Both the position numbers and the translations under genes were made by a program. DNA of 56,212 nt from Trichomonas tenax (lineage: Eukaryota > Parabasalia > Trichomonadida > Trichomonadidae): assembly GCA_023091735.1 (NCBI GenBank), contig JALKBU010000245.1, positions 1 through 56,212 of the forward strand, given 5' to 3'. Below are positions 1-10,987 of the stretch, in pieces. The first letter of the stretch is position 1, and the number at the start of each line of letters is the position of its first letter. The notes under the pieces are model-generated. The model ran no database searches and was not told the DNA's origin. It saw only the letters and a program-made list of their open reading frames with translations.

Positions 1-2
1 CG

Positions 3-341
3 GTCAAACTCTTCTTCGAAAGATCTTCAATCGATGCTCTCGCTGCCAGCGCTTGCATACTCTTTGGTAAGCCTCCCGCGTTCTACGGATTGCATTGTAA
101 TAAACCTATGCCGCAGCCGCAGGTCGAGGCCCAACCAGCAGAGGAAAATCAAACTCAGCAAGCAGAGCCAAACACAGAAGAGAATCAGACTCAGCAATCA
201 GAGAACACCACAGAGGAAGACTCAAGACAGACAAGTGAACAAGACTCAATCATAAACACCCAAAGTGATGTCGGACAGGGCAGCCAGGCCGAAGGCAGCC
301 AGCCGACAGAGATCGACTCAGACACCGACTTCTTAGCCTAA
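3..341 (+). CDS. 3' end of an unrecognised gene, probably mobile-element derived
   Basis: A reading frame is open from the window edge to a TAA at 339-341, giving the last 112 residues of a protein whose start lies outside. The first 30 residues are ordinary globular sequence ending in GKPPAFYGLHCNK. The rest is a Gln/Glu/Thr/Ser-rich tail with the repeat-like units EENQTQQ and TEENQTQQ, ending in DSDTDFLA. No in-frame ATG before residue 36 makes sense as a start, so this is a truncated 3' end. The DNA here is much richer in G and C than the spacer after 1020, which suggests a large transposable element, but I recognise no integrase, polymerase or capsid motif. Function unknown. Confidence 0.45.
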   Translation, partial: VKLFFERSSIDALAASACILFGKPPAFYGLHCNKPMPQPQVEAQPAEENQTQQAEPNTEENQTQQSENTTEEDSRQTSEQDSIINTQSDVGQGSQAEGSQPTEIDSDTDFLA

Positions 342-1405
342 ATCAACAACAGCACCACAGTAAGCAGCACAATGCATACTGGAGACCCAGAGAGGAGTCG
401 TAATGGTGATAACAGTGTCTCTTCAGACGACTTAGCTTACGACTCTTCACATCACTTTTAGGTCCTTGGCTTCTCAGCCCAATTCCAGGAGAATTCTGAA
501 TGCACACAACATATAAGACACCACAGAGTAATACCCCATTCTAATATGGATCCTGCATGCCACATGGAAATTTGAAAAATTTGAAATTATGCCATAAATC
601 ATAATTTCATCACATAAATTGGATACACATGTATTAAAGGCTACAAGAAAACCAATTATAACACAAACACCAGAAATAGACACATCGATCTAAAATATTA
701 GATCCAACTCTCCAAAATTCAGGCACGTTCACAGCACTTCTATGACCTGCTATGGATACATATGAGGTCTGCTTACTCAGAATTCCCTCAAAGGGGAGAT
801 CCCCCACCATCTACAAATCACCACAAAATACACAACACCTCCACTATATGGTGACAACACACAAACCAAAGAGACGCACAAACACTCGCCTTTCAGAGGT
901 GAGTGAAACTCAAAAGGTTATCTCCAGTACGACTTCCTCGTCTGGGCTCCACACATGGCACTAGCTGCTTACCTATATATATTCAAGAATAAACATTATC
1001 AATTCCCGGCTCGCCCCTTTTTCTTCCACTTATTTTTTCCTTTTTCTTCTGATCATTTTTTCTTCGAAAGAGATGCTTCAATAATATACAGCTGTCAAAT
1101 GAATAAACAGAAGTGTGTAATGTTGGGCTATTACCATTAATATTTTTGAAACTTGAAGATATATTTTCATGAAATAATCGTATTTTACTTAAGTTATATT
1201 TGGAAAAGTGAAGCAATACAGTTGTGAAAATCATTTATGCAACAATTTAAAACATCAAAAAGATATTTCTATTTCAGGGTCTTTTATCAATAAACAGGGG
1301 TATTTCGATTTTTTCAAAAATAAACATGATAAATGGATATAGAACGAAAACTGCTCAGTAATTTAATGAAAGATTTTGGATGTAAATTTTTTTTACACGT
1401 TATTT
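342..1405. other. Non-coding stretch with a composition boundary near 1020
   Basis: No convincing gene. From 342 to about 1020 the sequence is near 50% GC in places (for example 901-962) and rich in A and C on this strand. After about 1025 it drops to roughly 20-30% GC, the usual spacer composition of the window. The first part is probably the non-coding end of whatever element carries the frame at 3-341. Confidence 0.4.
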
Positions 1406-1410
1406 TCATA
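1406..1410 (+). promoter_or_regulatory. Inr-type initiator (TCATA) touching the start codon
   Basis: TCATA matches the trichomonad initiator TCA(+1)YW and is followed at once by ATG at 1411. It would give a 5' leader of three bases. This is why 1411 is preferred over the in-frame ATG at 1333. Confidence 0.55.
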
Positions 1411-4400
1411 ATGAACCCTTTGTTTTTTCGGGATTCTAACAAAGGGGAGAAAACTGGACTCGCTAAGTCGAAGAAACTCGTCCAGAACACGAACAATCCG
1501 CCGCAGAGCGAGGAAGTTTTAAAAGGTGTGCCTGATAATTGGTTTTATAATGAAAATCAGACCGAAAACATATGGAAAAGTCTCGAAACAGGAACAAAAA
1601 CTCGCGAAATGCCCGAAGAAAAGACAAATCCGTTCATAAAAATAGACGAATCCGCACAAAAAATACGAAATCTCATTGTCAATTACCAATTAAATGATCA
1701 CGACGTCATGTTGGGTCTGCTAGATATGCTCGACAAGAGCGGAACTATGCTCGACTTAGATCAACAAACGCTGCTGATGGAAGCGAGGTATTCGCTTTCA
1801 AAAATGATTGACAGTCACGCAGGAAATTCCGACGCGCAGCAACAACTGCTTAACTCACTGAGAAGTTGGTTCCAGGGTGTTCAGGCATCATCGAAAAATG
1901 ATGTTGCTGATCTTCCAAAACTAGCTGACACACAAATAGACGCAACGCAACTCGCTCAGCTTATCAAAAGCTGCTGCGAGATGAATGAGTCCTCCATCGG
2001 ACAAGCAGCGAGCATTCACCAGACGATTATTGAAAATTATCAAAAGCAAATCACTGAGTTTCAAGCAAAATTGGCTGACAAGAACTACGAGATACAGCGC
2101 CTGAGAGAGTCGATGGAGATTTTTTCGAGAGGTCACAGAAAAGCAAATTCTAAAATGCAAAAACAACATCAAGAGCAAGGACAAGCTTTAAGTAATGCAA
2201 ATAGAAAGATTATCGAACAAGATACAAAGATTACTAAGTTAAGTACGACAGTTTCAAACTTGAAAGAACAAATAGAGGAAAATGAAAATGATAACGAATC
2301 TCAGTTCGAAGGAATTGATCCAGCCATTCTTGCAGAGCGCGAGCTTGAATTCGATGCAAAAATAAGAGTTTTAAACGAAACAATATCGAATTTGAGGGCC
2401 GAAAACACAACTTTGCAAACAAAAGTCAAACAAGATAAATTGGTTTCAAATCAACTCGAAAACAAGAATGTTGAACTCGAGAATGAAGCAAAGATTGTCA
2501 AGAGTCAATTGCAAGCAGAAAAAGACAAAGCAACAAAACAAGTAAACGAGCTAAAGAAGAAAAATGAAGAAATGATGGTGAAATTATCAACGCAAGGTCC
2601 AGAACGCGATGAAGAAAACATGAAATTGGAAATTCAAAGGCACCTCACAGAGCAGAAGGAAAGGCTTCAAGCCAACTATCAGGTGACACTCGACAGCATC
2701 GAGAAGAAGCACAAAGCGCAGATGCAAGATTTCATCAATTCGATGACACCTGATGGAACTCAGAAGATGATGGATGTTTTGGTGAAGCAGCAAAATGAAA
2801 CACTCGACAGAATGAATGAGAACCACAAGAAGGAGATGGACGAGTTGAGAGATAATTTCAAAGAGAAAATGTATAACTTGAAGAGAACTTACGAAATGAA
2901 AAACAGAAAACTCGAGAAAGAAGTTGAAGCAGCGAAAGAAATTCACGCAGTCGAAATGAGAAACGCATTAGAAAACCAGAAGATTGACCTCGATCATGAA
3001 TCACAAAAAGCACTTCTTGAGAGTCAGGCAGACATGCGGAAGCAGTTGAACACGATCAGACAAGATCTGATATTAAAGATCGACACATTAAAAACTAAGA
3101 ATCGCAAATTGCATGCTCAAGTAAAGTCACTTCAAGTCATCGCTTCAATGAATGATGAAGCAGTCAAAGATCAAGCATTATTTGAAGATGATGATGAGGA
3201 AGAAGTCCTCGACGAAGATACAGGAATCACAGAAGAGATGATGAACCTAAAAATCGAAATGGAAGTTCAAAAGGTTAATGAAGAGATGAACAAGGAAATG
3301 ATTGCCCAAAAGAAAGCATATGACAAGGCTAAAGAGATCGAGATCGCTAAAATCAAGGAAATCATGCAAGCAGGATTCGAAAGGAAGCTTGTTGAACAGA
3401 AGGAAAAGATTGTGGAGCATCTCAGCAATTGCAACAGTCAGGCGGACTTCTCCAAGATGATCAAAGACATCTCTGAACAGGATTTGTCTTCAAAGGACGA
3501 CAACAATGTTGACGAGATTGTTCCAACAGTGCCGATGGATGAATACAGAGAGCTGCACGAGAAATACTTGAAGCTCGTTGACGAAAATACATTCATGAAG
3601 AAGACACTCGAAAATATCAATTCCAGAGGTGCAGGATTCAATGGTGATGTTGTTGCTGTCATGAGAGCTCAAATTGCGAATGATGCAGAAAAGATCTCGA
3701 GAATATACGAAGAGAACAGAATGCTCAAGGAACAGCTCGGCCAGAAGATAGGAAAGAGTCTCGATGAAATCAGTGGAATGACTTTGAGAAAGGCATTACT
3801 GTCTATCTGCATGGTTCAAGCTGTTGGTGTTGACAAATCTCCTGCTGCACTCCAGAATAGCCAAATATTCGAGATTTCACTCGAGACACCTCAAGAAGAA
3901 CCTTCTGAAAGTGATGCAAAGGAGTCAAGATTGTCATTAAACTCTATGATACCAGAGCAAGGAAAAGCACTTCCAACACTTTCTCGCTCTAAAGCGATGA
4001 TGCTTGATACCACTCCATCACTCCAAATTCAGCAAAACGCATCACAAGACATCCAAGTTAAGCCACAACAGCCTCAAGGTGAACAAAACGATCAGAAGAA
4101 GATGCAGTTAGTAGAAGTCTATGGGCCAAGCAGCTTCGAGCAATTCAACTTGCAGGATAACAATGGAAGTGAACAAGGAACTCAACAAAATTCAAGACAG
4201 TCATCAGCTGATTCATCGAAACATAAAGTTTCATTCAAGACTGATGTAACGCCAACGCAGTCACAGCAACAGATGAATCTCAACGAGAAGAAGTCATATT
4301 TCACTGTTTCATGCCAAACAATTCCTGTTATTCCAATGAATGTCGGCATCCAAGTCGATATAAGTTCGAAGAAATCTTTTTTGTCATCAGATTCGCAAAT

Positions 4401-7400
4401 ATTCGAAATCGAAAACCAAGAATCTCCAAAGAAGCAGCAATCAACAGAAAAACAACTCACAATCATTCAAGAGTCGCCTCAGAAACAAATAGAGTCACCA
4501 AAGAAGCAAACAGAGGCACCAAAGCAAGAGCAAATGAAGACAGATTCTCAGCTGAAGATCGAAAGATTATTGTTGAAGTCTTCCGGTTCTCAGATATGCG
4601 AAGTCAGTGAGATCGACAAAGATGATGAAAAGCGTGGAAGAACAAGATTGATGACAGCTTCCAGTGAACATCTTCTCGATATCGTTCCAAATAAGGAAAC
4701 AAAGAGCCCTGAAGTTGTTAAATCGACATCTCAGTCGCAGAGATCTGTGAGCAAGGTGTCTTTGAAGTCTTCTGGCTCTCAGATCTTCGAAATCAATGAC
4801 AGCACCGAGAAAGCTTCATTGAGATCTTCTGATTCGCAAATCTTCGAAGTCAATTCAATCGAACAAGCGAAGAATAATCTTTATAAATCTAATTCACAAA
4901 CATTCGAAATTAATACAGTCGAAGCAATCAACGAAGATGATTCAACACCTCTTCACATCAAAGTTGAGACTCGTTCTGAGAAATCATTAGAATCAAATAG
5001 CGTCTTCCACTTATCACCAAAGGCTTCGCCGAAACAAAGCCTGAGATTGAAGCAAGAAAAAGCAATTGATTCAGATAAACCTAATCAAGAGTTCAGGCTT
5101 GACAAATCCCTCGAACAAAGCAGTGCAACAAACACATCAAGCGACGTTCAAAAGCAGAGAAGAAGAGTGTCATTCGATCTTCAAGGCAAAACAATTCTCC
5201 AGGTGACAGCCTTCGATGTCATCAACAAACCATTCGTCAAAGCATCGCTTTCTGTTGCTCGTCCATTATCTAATGAAATACCAGAGAAAGCACCGCCTTT
5301 AATGAAGCGTGTTATCTCCACAATTCTTTCCATGTACTCTGCTCCTGCAAACAGAGATAAATCTAAACCAGTGGAGACTGTTATGTTCGTCAATACTGAT
5401 AACACGATGGAGCCAATTTCGATCGATAAGAAGATTGAAGCTCTCAGAGTTTGCAATGATTTCGTGTTCCAGAAGGATGAAGTTACAATGATCGATATTA
5501 ATGGTGATCAATCAGTCCTCCAGACACAGATCCAAGCGATCAACGAGAGACAGGCTCAAATTGTTGACATGCACGCAGACATCGATGCACACATCAAGGA
5601 CTTATTCGCACAGCACCAAGAAGTCGTTAAAGCTCTGAAGAAGGCCAATGATCTTGCGTTCGGTGCCATAAAGACAGTCGGCACAGATCATCCTGAGCAG
5701 TTGATCGAGAAGCTTCAAGAACAGGCTGCTTACACTACAAACGTCGTCATGGAGAGAGACGCTTTAACACAATCAGTTGCAGAGGCAACAAATCTTCTCG
5801 ATAGAAGAGGAATGGAGATCATTGAGTTGAGGGAACAGCTTGTCAAGGAGAAGAGCAAGAATGAAGATTTATCGAACCAAATCTCGAAGATATTGAACAG
5901 AATCGCTGTCGATCACGTTTCAGAGGAATCGAAGGTATCAGGATCAGATCAAAAGACAGATGATCTCATTAATTTCCAGAAGGCGCAGATCGATGAGCTG
6001 AGGAAGAACTTGGACGAAACTCAGAGACTGAACAGGAATCTCTCCGAAGAACAAATCAAGACAGAATCGAAGATAAGAGAACTCGAGAGCAAGATTGTTG
6101 TCCATAAAGTGAAGAAACATGTATTCGATGGATTGTTTGTCGGCCCATTCGTTATATTCAACACAGAAATGGCGCCAACTCTTCCAAAGAAAGGTTTCTC
6201 GCTTTCTCCACTTGTCAACTCATTCGAAGCTCTCCCGGTCAAAGAGGAGCTTCCAGCACAAACACTTATGCGTGCAACATCTCCTATCGCGATGTTCACG
6301 TCTCCAGCGACATCAGGACGCAAGCAGGGTGATCACTTGCGTAAATCCGCTGCAATTCACAAACCAGAGCTGATTATCGACGAAAATCCACTGCACAAAC
6401 AAGGAATTGCTCAGATTGCTATTCCTGGTCAACCAGTTTCTCTTTCTATTCGCAAAGGAAGAATATCTGGCGGCACTTCTCCAGGGCAGACACCGCAGAG
6501 ATCATCGATCATCAAGATGCCGCTTCCTGGACTCAAAGACGGAGAACCGGACAAAGTCACAACATTATCTTTGTGTGAACATGGACGCTCTCGTTCATTC
6601 GATTCATTTGAACCGATGATGACAGACAAGAAGACAGTTGTCTACGTCACAAGATATATCAAAGACGAGAAGAAGGATTCGCAGAGAGATTCAAAGTCAT
6701 CTCAACGCCATCAAGAAGAATCCACGCGAACGAACTCACCAAGAGAAGATGAAGAAATTTCACCAGAAATAAGCAGCAGGAAGGTCATCAAGACATCATA
6801 CAGTCCACTCCAGGCATTGAAGAATAGAATCGATACACTCGAATCCATCCTTCAAAACAAGTCTCATCAAGTTTTAAGTGGCAAAGACAAAGAACACGCA
6901 CTGAACCAGACTTTGTACAAACTCACTCAAGAGTATAAACGTCTCGACAGAGATTCACTGAAGCAAAACATGCTCATGGAGCAGTATAAGGATAAGATTA
7001 CCAACAGCACAGCGCTCATCACTCGCCTCACAGCGGAGAACGACGAACTCAGACAACTCCTCGCTCAGGCGAGAAAGATGGCGTTGGCAACAGAGATGTT
7101 CGCTAAGAAAGGCGATGGAGACAAAGAAAACGCGCAGATGGAGGAGATGAGGAGACAGAAGATCCTCAGCATGCTCAAGAACATCAACTCTGGCTACAAC
7201 AACGACTTCATTTCCAGACAAGAAGCTGCAGCTGCAAGATGGCAGAGGAAGAAGGAAATGATTCTCGAGAGGCAAAGAGCAAACATGATGAACGTTTTGA
7301 AGGCTATGGATTTGCTGCACTTGGACCCAGATGCAAAGGAAAGAACCAGCAAGCAGTCGCTCAACTTCGTGAAGAAGCTTGAGGAGCCAGAAAAGCCAAA

Positions 7401-7581
7401 GCCTTTAACAGTTCATGTCATCACAGCACAGGCAAAACCACCGGAATATCCTGCACTGACAACGAAGCAGGACAACACAAGCTTCCCAACAGTGGAAGAA
7501 GCATTGAGAAGCTCTTCGAAGGGAAAGATCCCAAAGGAACTTAAGATTGGTATCGTTGCAGATCCAATTAGAACCAAATAA
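1411..7581 (+). CDS. Large coiled-coil protein with repeated SQIFE-type motifs
   Basis: About 2,056 residues, one exon, no membrane segment. An in-frame ATG at 1333 would add 26 residues, but the initiator at 1406 and the T-rich intervening DNA favour 1411. Long heptad-type coiled coils, rich in E, K, Q, L and M, fill roughly residues 170-810, 1370-1580 and 1800-1960. They are separated by a low-complexity region rich in Ser, Gln and Lys. In that region a short motif, SS-D/G-SQIFE-I/V, recurs about six times (DNA near 3855, 4386, 4580, 4765, 4827 and 4884). The C-terminal part has an amphipathic stretch around EAAAARWQRKKEMILERQR. No enzymatic domain is visible. Cytoskeletal or flagellar scaffolding is a guess from shape only. 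The next gene is convergent, with 111 bp between the two. Confidence 0.85.
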   Translation: MNPLFFRDSNKGEKTGLAKSKKLVQNTNNPPQSEEVLKGVPDNWFYNENQTENIWKSLETGTKTREMPEEKTNPFIKIDESAQKIRNLIVNYQLNDHDVMLGLLDMLDKSGTMLDLDQQTLLMEARYSLSKMIDSHAGNSDAQQQLLNSLRSWFQGVQASSKNDVADLPKLADTQIDATQLAQLIKSCCEMNESSIGQAASIHQTIIENYQKQITEFQAKLADKNYEIQRLRESMEIFSRGHRKANSKMQKQHQEQGQALSNANRKIIEQDTKITKLSTTVSNLKEQIEENENDNESQFEGIDPAILAERELEFDAKIRVLNETISNLRAENTTLQTKVKQDKLVSNQLENKNVELENEAKIVKSQLQAEKDKATKQVNELKKKNEEMMVKLSTQGPERDEENMKLEIQRHLTEQKERLQANYQVTLDSIEKKHKAQMQDFINSMTPDGTQKMMDVLVKQQNETLDRMNENHKKEMDELRDNFKEKMYNLKRTYEMKNRKLEKEVEAAKEIHAVEMRNALENQKIDLDHESQKALLESQADMRKQLNTIRQDLILKIDTLKTKNRKLHAQVKSLQVIASMNDEAVKDQALFEDDDEEEVLDEDTGITEEMMNLKIEMEVQKVNEEMNKEMIAQKKAYDKAKEIEIAKIKEIMQAGFERKLVEQKEKIVEHLSNCNSQADFSKMIKDISEQDLSSKDDNNVDEIVPTVPMDEYRELHEKYLKLVDENTFMKKTLENINSRGAGFNGDVVAVMRAQIANDAEKISRIYEENRMLKEQLGQKIGKSLDEISGMTLRKALLSICMVQAVGVDKSPAALQNSQIFEISLETPQEEPSESDAKESRLSLNSMIPEQGKALPTLSRSKAMMLDTTPSLQIQQNASQDIQVKPQQPQGEQNDQKKMQLVEVYGPSSFEQFNLQDNNGSEQGTQQNSRQSSADSSKHKVSFKTDVTPTQSQQQMNLNEKKSYFTVSCQTIPVIPMNVGIQVDISSKKSFLSSDSQIFEIENQESPKKQQSTEKQLTIIQESPQKQIESPKKQTEAPKQEQMKTDSQLKIERLLLKSSGSQICEVSEIDKDDEKRGRTRLMTASSEHLLDIVPNKETKSPEVVKSTSQSQRSVSKVSLKSSGSQIFEINDSTEKASLRSSDSQIFEVNSIEQAKNNLYKSNSQTFEINTVEAINEDDSTPLHIKVETRSEKSLESNSVFHLSPKASPKQSLRLKQEKAIDSDKPNQEFRLDKSLEQSSATNTSSDVQKQRRRVSFDLQGKTILQVTAFDVINKPFVKASLSVARPLSNEIPEKAPPLMKRVISTILSMYSAPANRDKSKPVETVMFVNTDNTMEPISIDKKIEALRVCNDFVFQKDEVTMIDINGDQSVLQTQIQAINERQAQIVDMHADIDAHIKDLFAQHQEVVKALKKANDLAFGAIKTVGTDHPEQLIEKLQEQAAYTTNVVMERDALTQSVAEATNLLDRRGMEIIELREQLVKEKSKNEDLSNQISKILNRIAVDHVSEESKVSGSDQKTDDLINFQKAQIDELRKNLDETQRLNRNLSEEQIKTESKIRELESKIVVHKVKKHVFDGLFVGPFVIFNTEMAPTLPKKGFSLSPLVNSFEALPVKEELPAQTLMRATSPIAMFTSPATSGRKQGDHLRKSAAIHKPELIIDENPLHKQGIAQIAIPGQPVSLSIRKGRISGGTSPGQTPQRSSIIKMPLPGLKDGEPDKVTTLSLCEHGRSRSFDSFEPMMTDKKTVVYVTRYIKDEKKDSQRDSKSSQRHQEESTRTNSPREDEEISPEISSRKVIKTSYSPLQALKNRIDTLESILQNKSHQVLSGKDKEHALNQTLYKLTQEYKRLDRDSLKQNMLMEQYKDKITNSTALITRLTAENDELRQLLAQARKMALATEMFAKKGDGDKENAQMEEMRRQKILSMLKNINSGYNNDFISRQEAAAARWQRKKEMILERQRANMMNVLKAMDLLHLDPDAKERTSKQSLNFVKKLEEPEKPKPLTVHVITAQAKPPEYPALTTKQDNTSFPTVEEALRSSSKGKIPKELKIGIVADPIRTK

Positions 7582-7692
7582 CTTTGTTTTATTATTTTTT
7601 ATCTAAAATCATGTTAGTTATATTTTTAATGAAACAAAATATTTTTTACATAAACAATATTGATTAAAATGCAGTTCATAAAGAATTGTATT

Positions 7693-9123
7693 TTAATCAT
7701 TGTATTTCACGATCAATGGCTCCAAAAACGCTAAGAACTTCTCTGAGTTTGTGAGGAATAATCTAATATTAAGTCTATGGATTGTTGCATCAATGAGAGG
7801 CTCTATTTGCCTCTGTGAGCCTTTAGTTTCTTTCAGTAAATTAGCGATCTCATTAAATAGAGTACAGAGGTAAACTCTGATATACAAAAATGGCATTTTT
7901 GATGTTGCTACCGCAAGACAGAGAAGTTTAATTTCATCATCGGATTTGCTGTCGACGAAATATGTTATAACGGATTTAGATGCATATGATAATGATGCTA
8001 AATCGAAATTGCAAAGTGTTTCAGCAACAGAGGGACAGAATCTTTTAAGCATATTGAGCGAGGACTCAGTGAGATACATTTTATTGGAAAGAATGAAATG
8101 TGTATCTTTGGCATCAGCAAAACCACTCGTGAAGATTTGAAGAGTCCAAAAAATCATTGATGATGCATAATTAACAGAAACTTTTTCTCCAGAATGAAGG
8201 AAAACTTGCGTTCCAACGCCGCCAGCAATAAAAGTCTTAGAAAAAACTAAAGCAAGCTTAAATAAAGTATAATTTGGTTCAACATTATATCTATAATAAA
8301 AATCTGTGTGTTAGTATATTCTGATAAAAATTCTAGCCCAACATCTTCATATCAAGCTAGGTAAATACATACATGACATTAAAACTTCGAAAATAATAGT
8401 TTTGATAATTTGAGAACGAATATTGCTTTGTTGAAGGAATTTTTCAGCTTCTTTGACAAAATTCTGTAAACAATGGCTATTTTTCCATTGAAAACTTGTG
8501 ATTGTCGCCCAAGATTCTTTGATTTTAAGATATCTTTGTTCGAAGAAATCTAAATCAGATTTAAGTATTCCTTTCATGAAAAGTTTCTGATATGTAACAG
8601 CGTCCATATCAAATAATGAAAATGGAATGTATGAAGCACTTGTTAACATAATATTGTTAATATCAGCTTCTGTAATAGGAATTGATTTGTGCCACATGAA
8701 TTCTTCATCATTTTCTTTCATAAACTCGAATAAATATTGTTGGTTTTCGTTAAATTTCAAAGAATCATTCGGTAAATAAATTCTTGTATCTTTTGTTCCT
8801 TTATCCTTTCGTGGAACAATATCAAATGATAATGTTGTTATCGGATTTATTGTAACGGCTTTAGAAATAAATGCAATGAAATTTGTCATTCCAGAGTGAT
8901 CATTAAACTCTATAATGCGATTTATCGTTCCATTCATTTCTAATTTATTTTGGTTTTCCGGCGAAATTTCAACGTGTTTGAAAGAACTCAAAATATCTGA
9001 GAAAAACGGATTTGAATTCTGGTCACGGAACTCCATCCTTATTTCTTGGTCATTCTGCGACACACGGAGACGAAATGGGATCTTTGATTCCTTGTTTTGA
9101 TAAAGTTTTACTTCAAATTCCAT
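7693..9123 (-). CDS. Spliced gene of unknown function, two exons, possibly a degenerate TBC-like protein
   Basis: Exon 1 runs 9123-8373 and exon 2 runs 8303-7693, joined across a 69-bp intron. Without splicing, exon 1 stops nine codons after the splice site. With splicing, the frame runs on through a stretch lacking ATG (IAGGVGTQVFLHSGEKVS) into a second long open frame, giving about 453 residues ending in EPLIVKYND. The start chosen is the ATG at 9123, preceded by ACTTTTCA; an ATG at 9138 is also in frame. The N-terminal 130 residues look like a beta-rich domain. The rest is helical, with a tryptophan-containing run (ESWATITSFQWKNSHC) that faintly recalls TBC Rab-GAP domains, but I see no catalytic Arg/Gln motifs. 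Function should be treated as unknown. Confidence 0.75.
8304..8372 (-). other. Spliceosomal intron, trichomonad type
   Basis: On the minus strand the 5' end at 8372 reads GTATGT and the 3' end at 8304 reads ACTAACACACAG. These match the conserved 5' splice site (GTAYGT) and the fused branch-point/3' splice element known from Trichomonas introns. Length 69 bp, within the short range typical of the group. Removing it joins two frames in phase 1 and bypasses the stop in the unspliced reading. Confidence 0.9.
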
Positions 9124-9225
9124 TTTGAAAAGTGTCATTGTTATTTATTTGAAATATTTCTGTCATGCAAATTGTTACTGTCATGTAAGTAAAATATTTC
9201 TTCATATCTGCCATGTAAATATATC
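9124..9225 (-). promoter_or_regulatory. Start-proximal promoter with ACTTTTCA and three ACATG-type motifs
   Basis: Read on the minus strand this stretch holds TTTACATGGCA, CTTACATGACA and TTTGCATGACA, about 40-90 bp upstream of the start, then ACACTTTTCAAA directly before ATG. The ACATG-N-CA motif recurs upstream of the gene at 40047 and inside the inverted-repeat element at 17495-17890. Regulatory role is inferred from position and recurrence only. Confidence 0.4.
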
Positions 9226-10743
9226 AAAGAGCCATCAGAAAAACACCATTCCAATCAGATAATTTAATGCTCTTAAAAAAGTTGTGTTTCATGCAATAAT
9301 CACATACTATAAGAATGATATATATATTGATTGCATTGTTAAAAGTTTCCATGTGTTGATGCGCTTCACGCACGGGAAACTTTTGAGATAATGAACTAGC
9401 TACAGAGGCACAACAATCAATCTGGACATATATAATACACTGTGCAACTCTCTTGTAAACATATTATACCATATGTATCACACACCTATAAAATATGTCG
9501 TTTAGTGAACGCATCATCAAAAAACACTTTGTGTATGAAATTTAGTAAAACTTAAAGAGCAAATATCACAACATGACACACTCACATCAGTGATGTCAAG
9601 ACATAGGAAAACAATTACACACAGTTATATTTAAATTTACGCATATTTTGTGAAATGTAATATAGATTCAATATTAAAAATATGCAAATGAAGGACATTC
9701 ATATTCTAAAACACACATACCTATCTAAGCCCATTCAAAACCACTCAAACCAATTCATAATATCCATTAATGTACGCGCATAGGTATGCCGCACATAGTG
9801 GTATACTTCCTACACATAGACAACATATTTTTGCAAACAAAAATCACAAAATACTGATTTTTGTCACTTTTAGTGACCCCAAATGTCGTATTCTCAAATT
9901 TTTGCTCAAAGAAGAAGATTACTGTCTTATGCCATCGCAATAAATAGAGTCATTGCTCGACAGATTTATTAGAGCTCAAGCTACTTATCTTTTCTATGCA
10001 AGTTGATGAATTGAGAATTTGCTTAGTTCTTTTGGTAATGATGAAAACAAAAAGAATGAAAGGAATTCAATGCCAGATACATCTCTTAAATAAACACCAT
10101 TTCTGTCGCCTCTAAGTTAATCTCGATATTGGTTGCATCGATGAATATAAGAGAATAATGAAAGATTATTAAACTAATTTAAATATATTTAGCTTTTTTA
10201 CCATATTATATATTATTGTGTAAACAACACGAAACAACTGTCACTGTGTCACATTTGTATATCTCGGTATTCCGAAGTCTCAGACACGTTTTATCTTGGC
10301 TCTACTGCTTCAACATCACATTACTACTCTCACTTCACTTGTTTGTTCATAGACATGTGAAGCTGTTACATTTAGATTACAAAGGTAGCAATATAATCGC
10401 AAGATGCTGAAAGTTACCTCTGAGGAATATTGATATATGTTCCCATATCAAAATACCGAGAAATTAAAATTTCGCCGAAAACAAAATGATTCTTTAATTT
10501 CATCATGTGGATACACTTCGCATATCGCATTTAAGATATTCATCATATTTAAATATGAAAACAAGATATCATTCTCAAAAATGAGATTCAAAAAATTGGA
10601 ATTTCGAACTCCAAATAGTGGATACATGACATCGTTGAAATATCTCTTGTAGTGCAAGATCAAATATCCATCAACATGTGAGATCACATACCCTTCACAG
10701 ATGAGGAGAAGACAAGTATTCTTTGCTTTTTCTCCATTAGTTT

Positions 10744-10792
10744 TTCACTGCTTTCGAGGATTATCAGTGGAGATACACCTCTAAGCAGTGAA
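10744..10792. repeat. Hairpin 1 of a cluster of three
   Basis: TTCACTGCTT at 10744-10753 is complementary to AAGCAGTGAA at 10783-10792. An inner GAGG/CCTC stem (10756-10759 with 10778-10781) extends it. The loop is about 18 bases. Confidence 0.55.
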
Positions 10793-10859
10793 GAACTAGT
10801 GGCCATTCGTTCAATAATTCCCAAGTTCTTCGATTTTCTTGCAATTCCCTCACAATCAA

Positions 10860-10931
10860 GGCATCAACAGCCAGCAAGCAACAAATATGAATCTTTTCTT
10901 CGTTCATCATGGTTTGTTGACTGTTGATGCC
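10860..10931. repeat. Hairpin 2 of the cluster
   Basis: GGCATCAACAG at 10860-10870 pairs with CTGTTGATGCC at 10921-10931. An inner CAACAAA/TTTGTTG stem and a short ATGAA/TTCAT stem lie between, with an eight-base bulge on the left arm. The result is a long compound hairpin. Confidence 0.6.
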
Positions 10932-10987
10932 ATCGATATTTGTTCAGATCTAGCTAGTTCGACTTTCTTTTACAAATCTACAATTTC

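Noticed and set aside
10448..10687. 79-codon minus-strand frame
   Set aside because: Possible relic, but no start context, no domain and no continuity with nearby frames strong enough to call.
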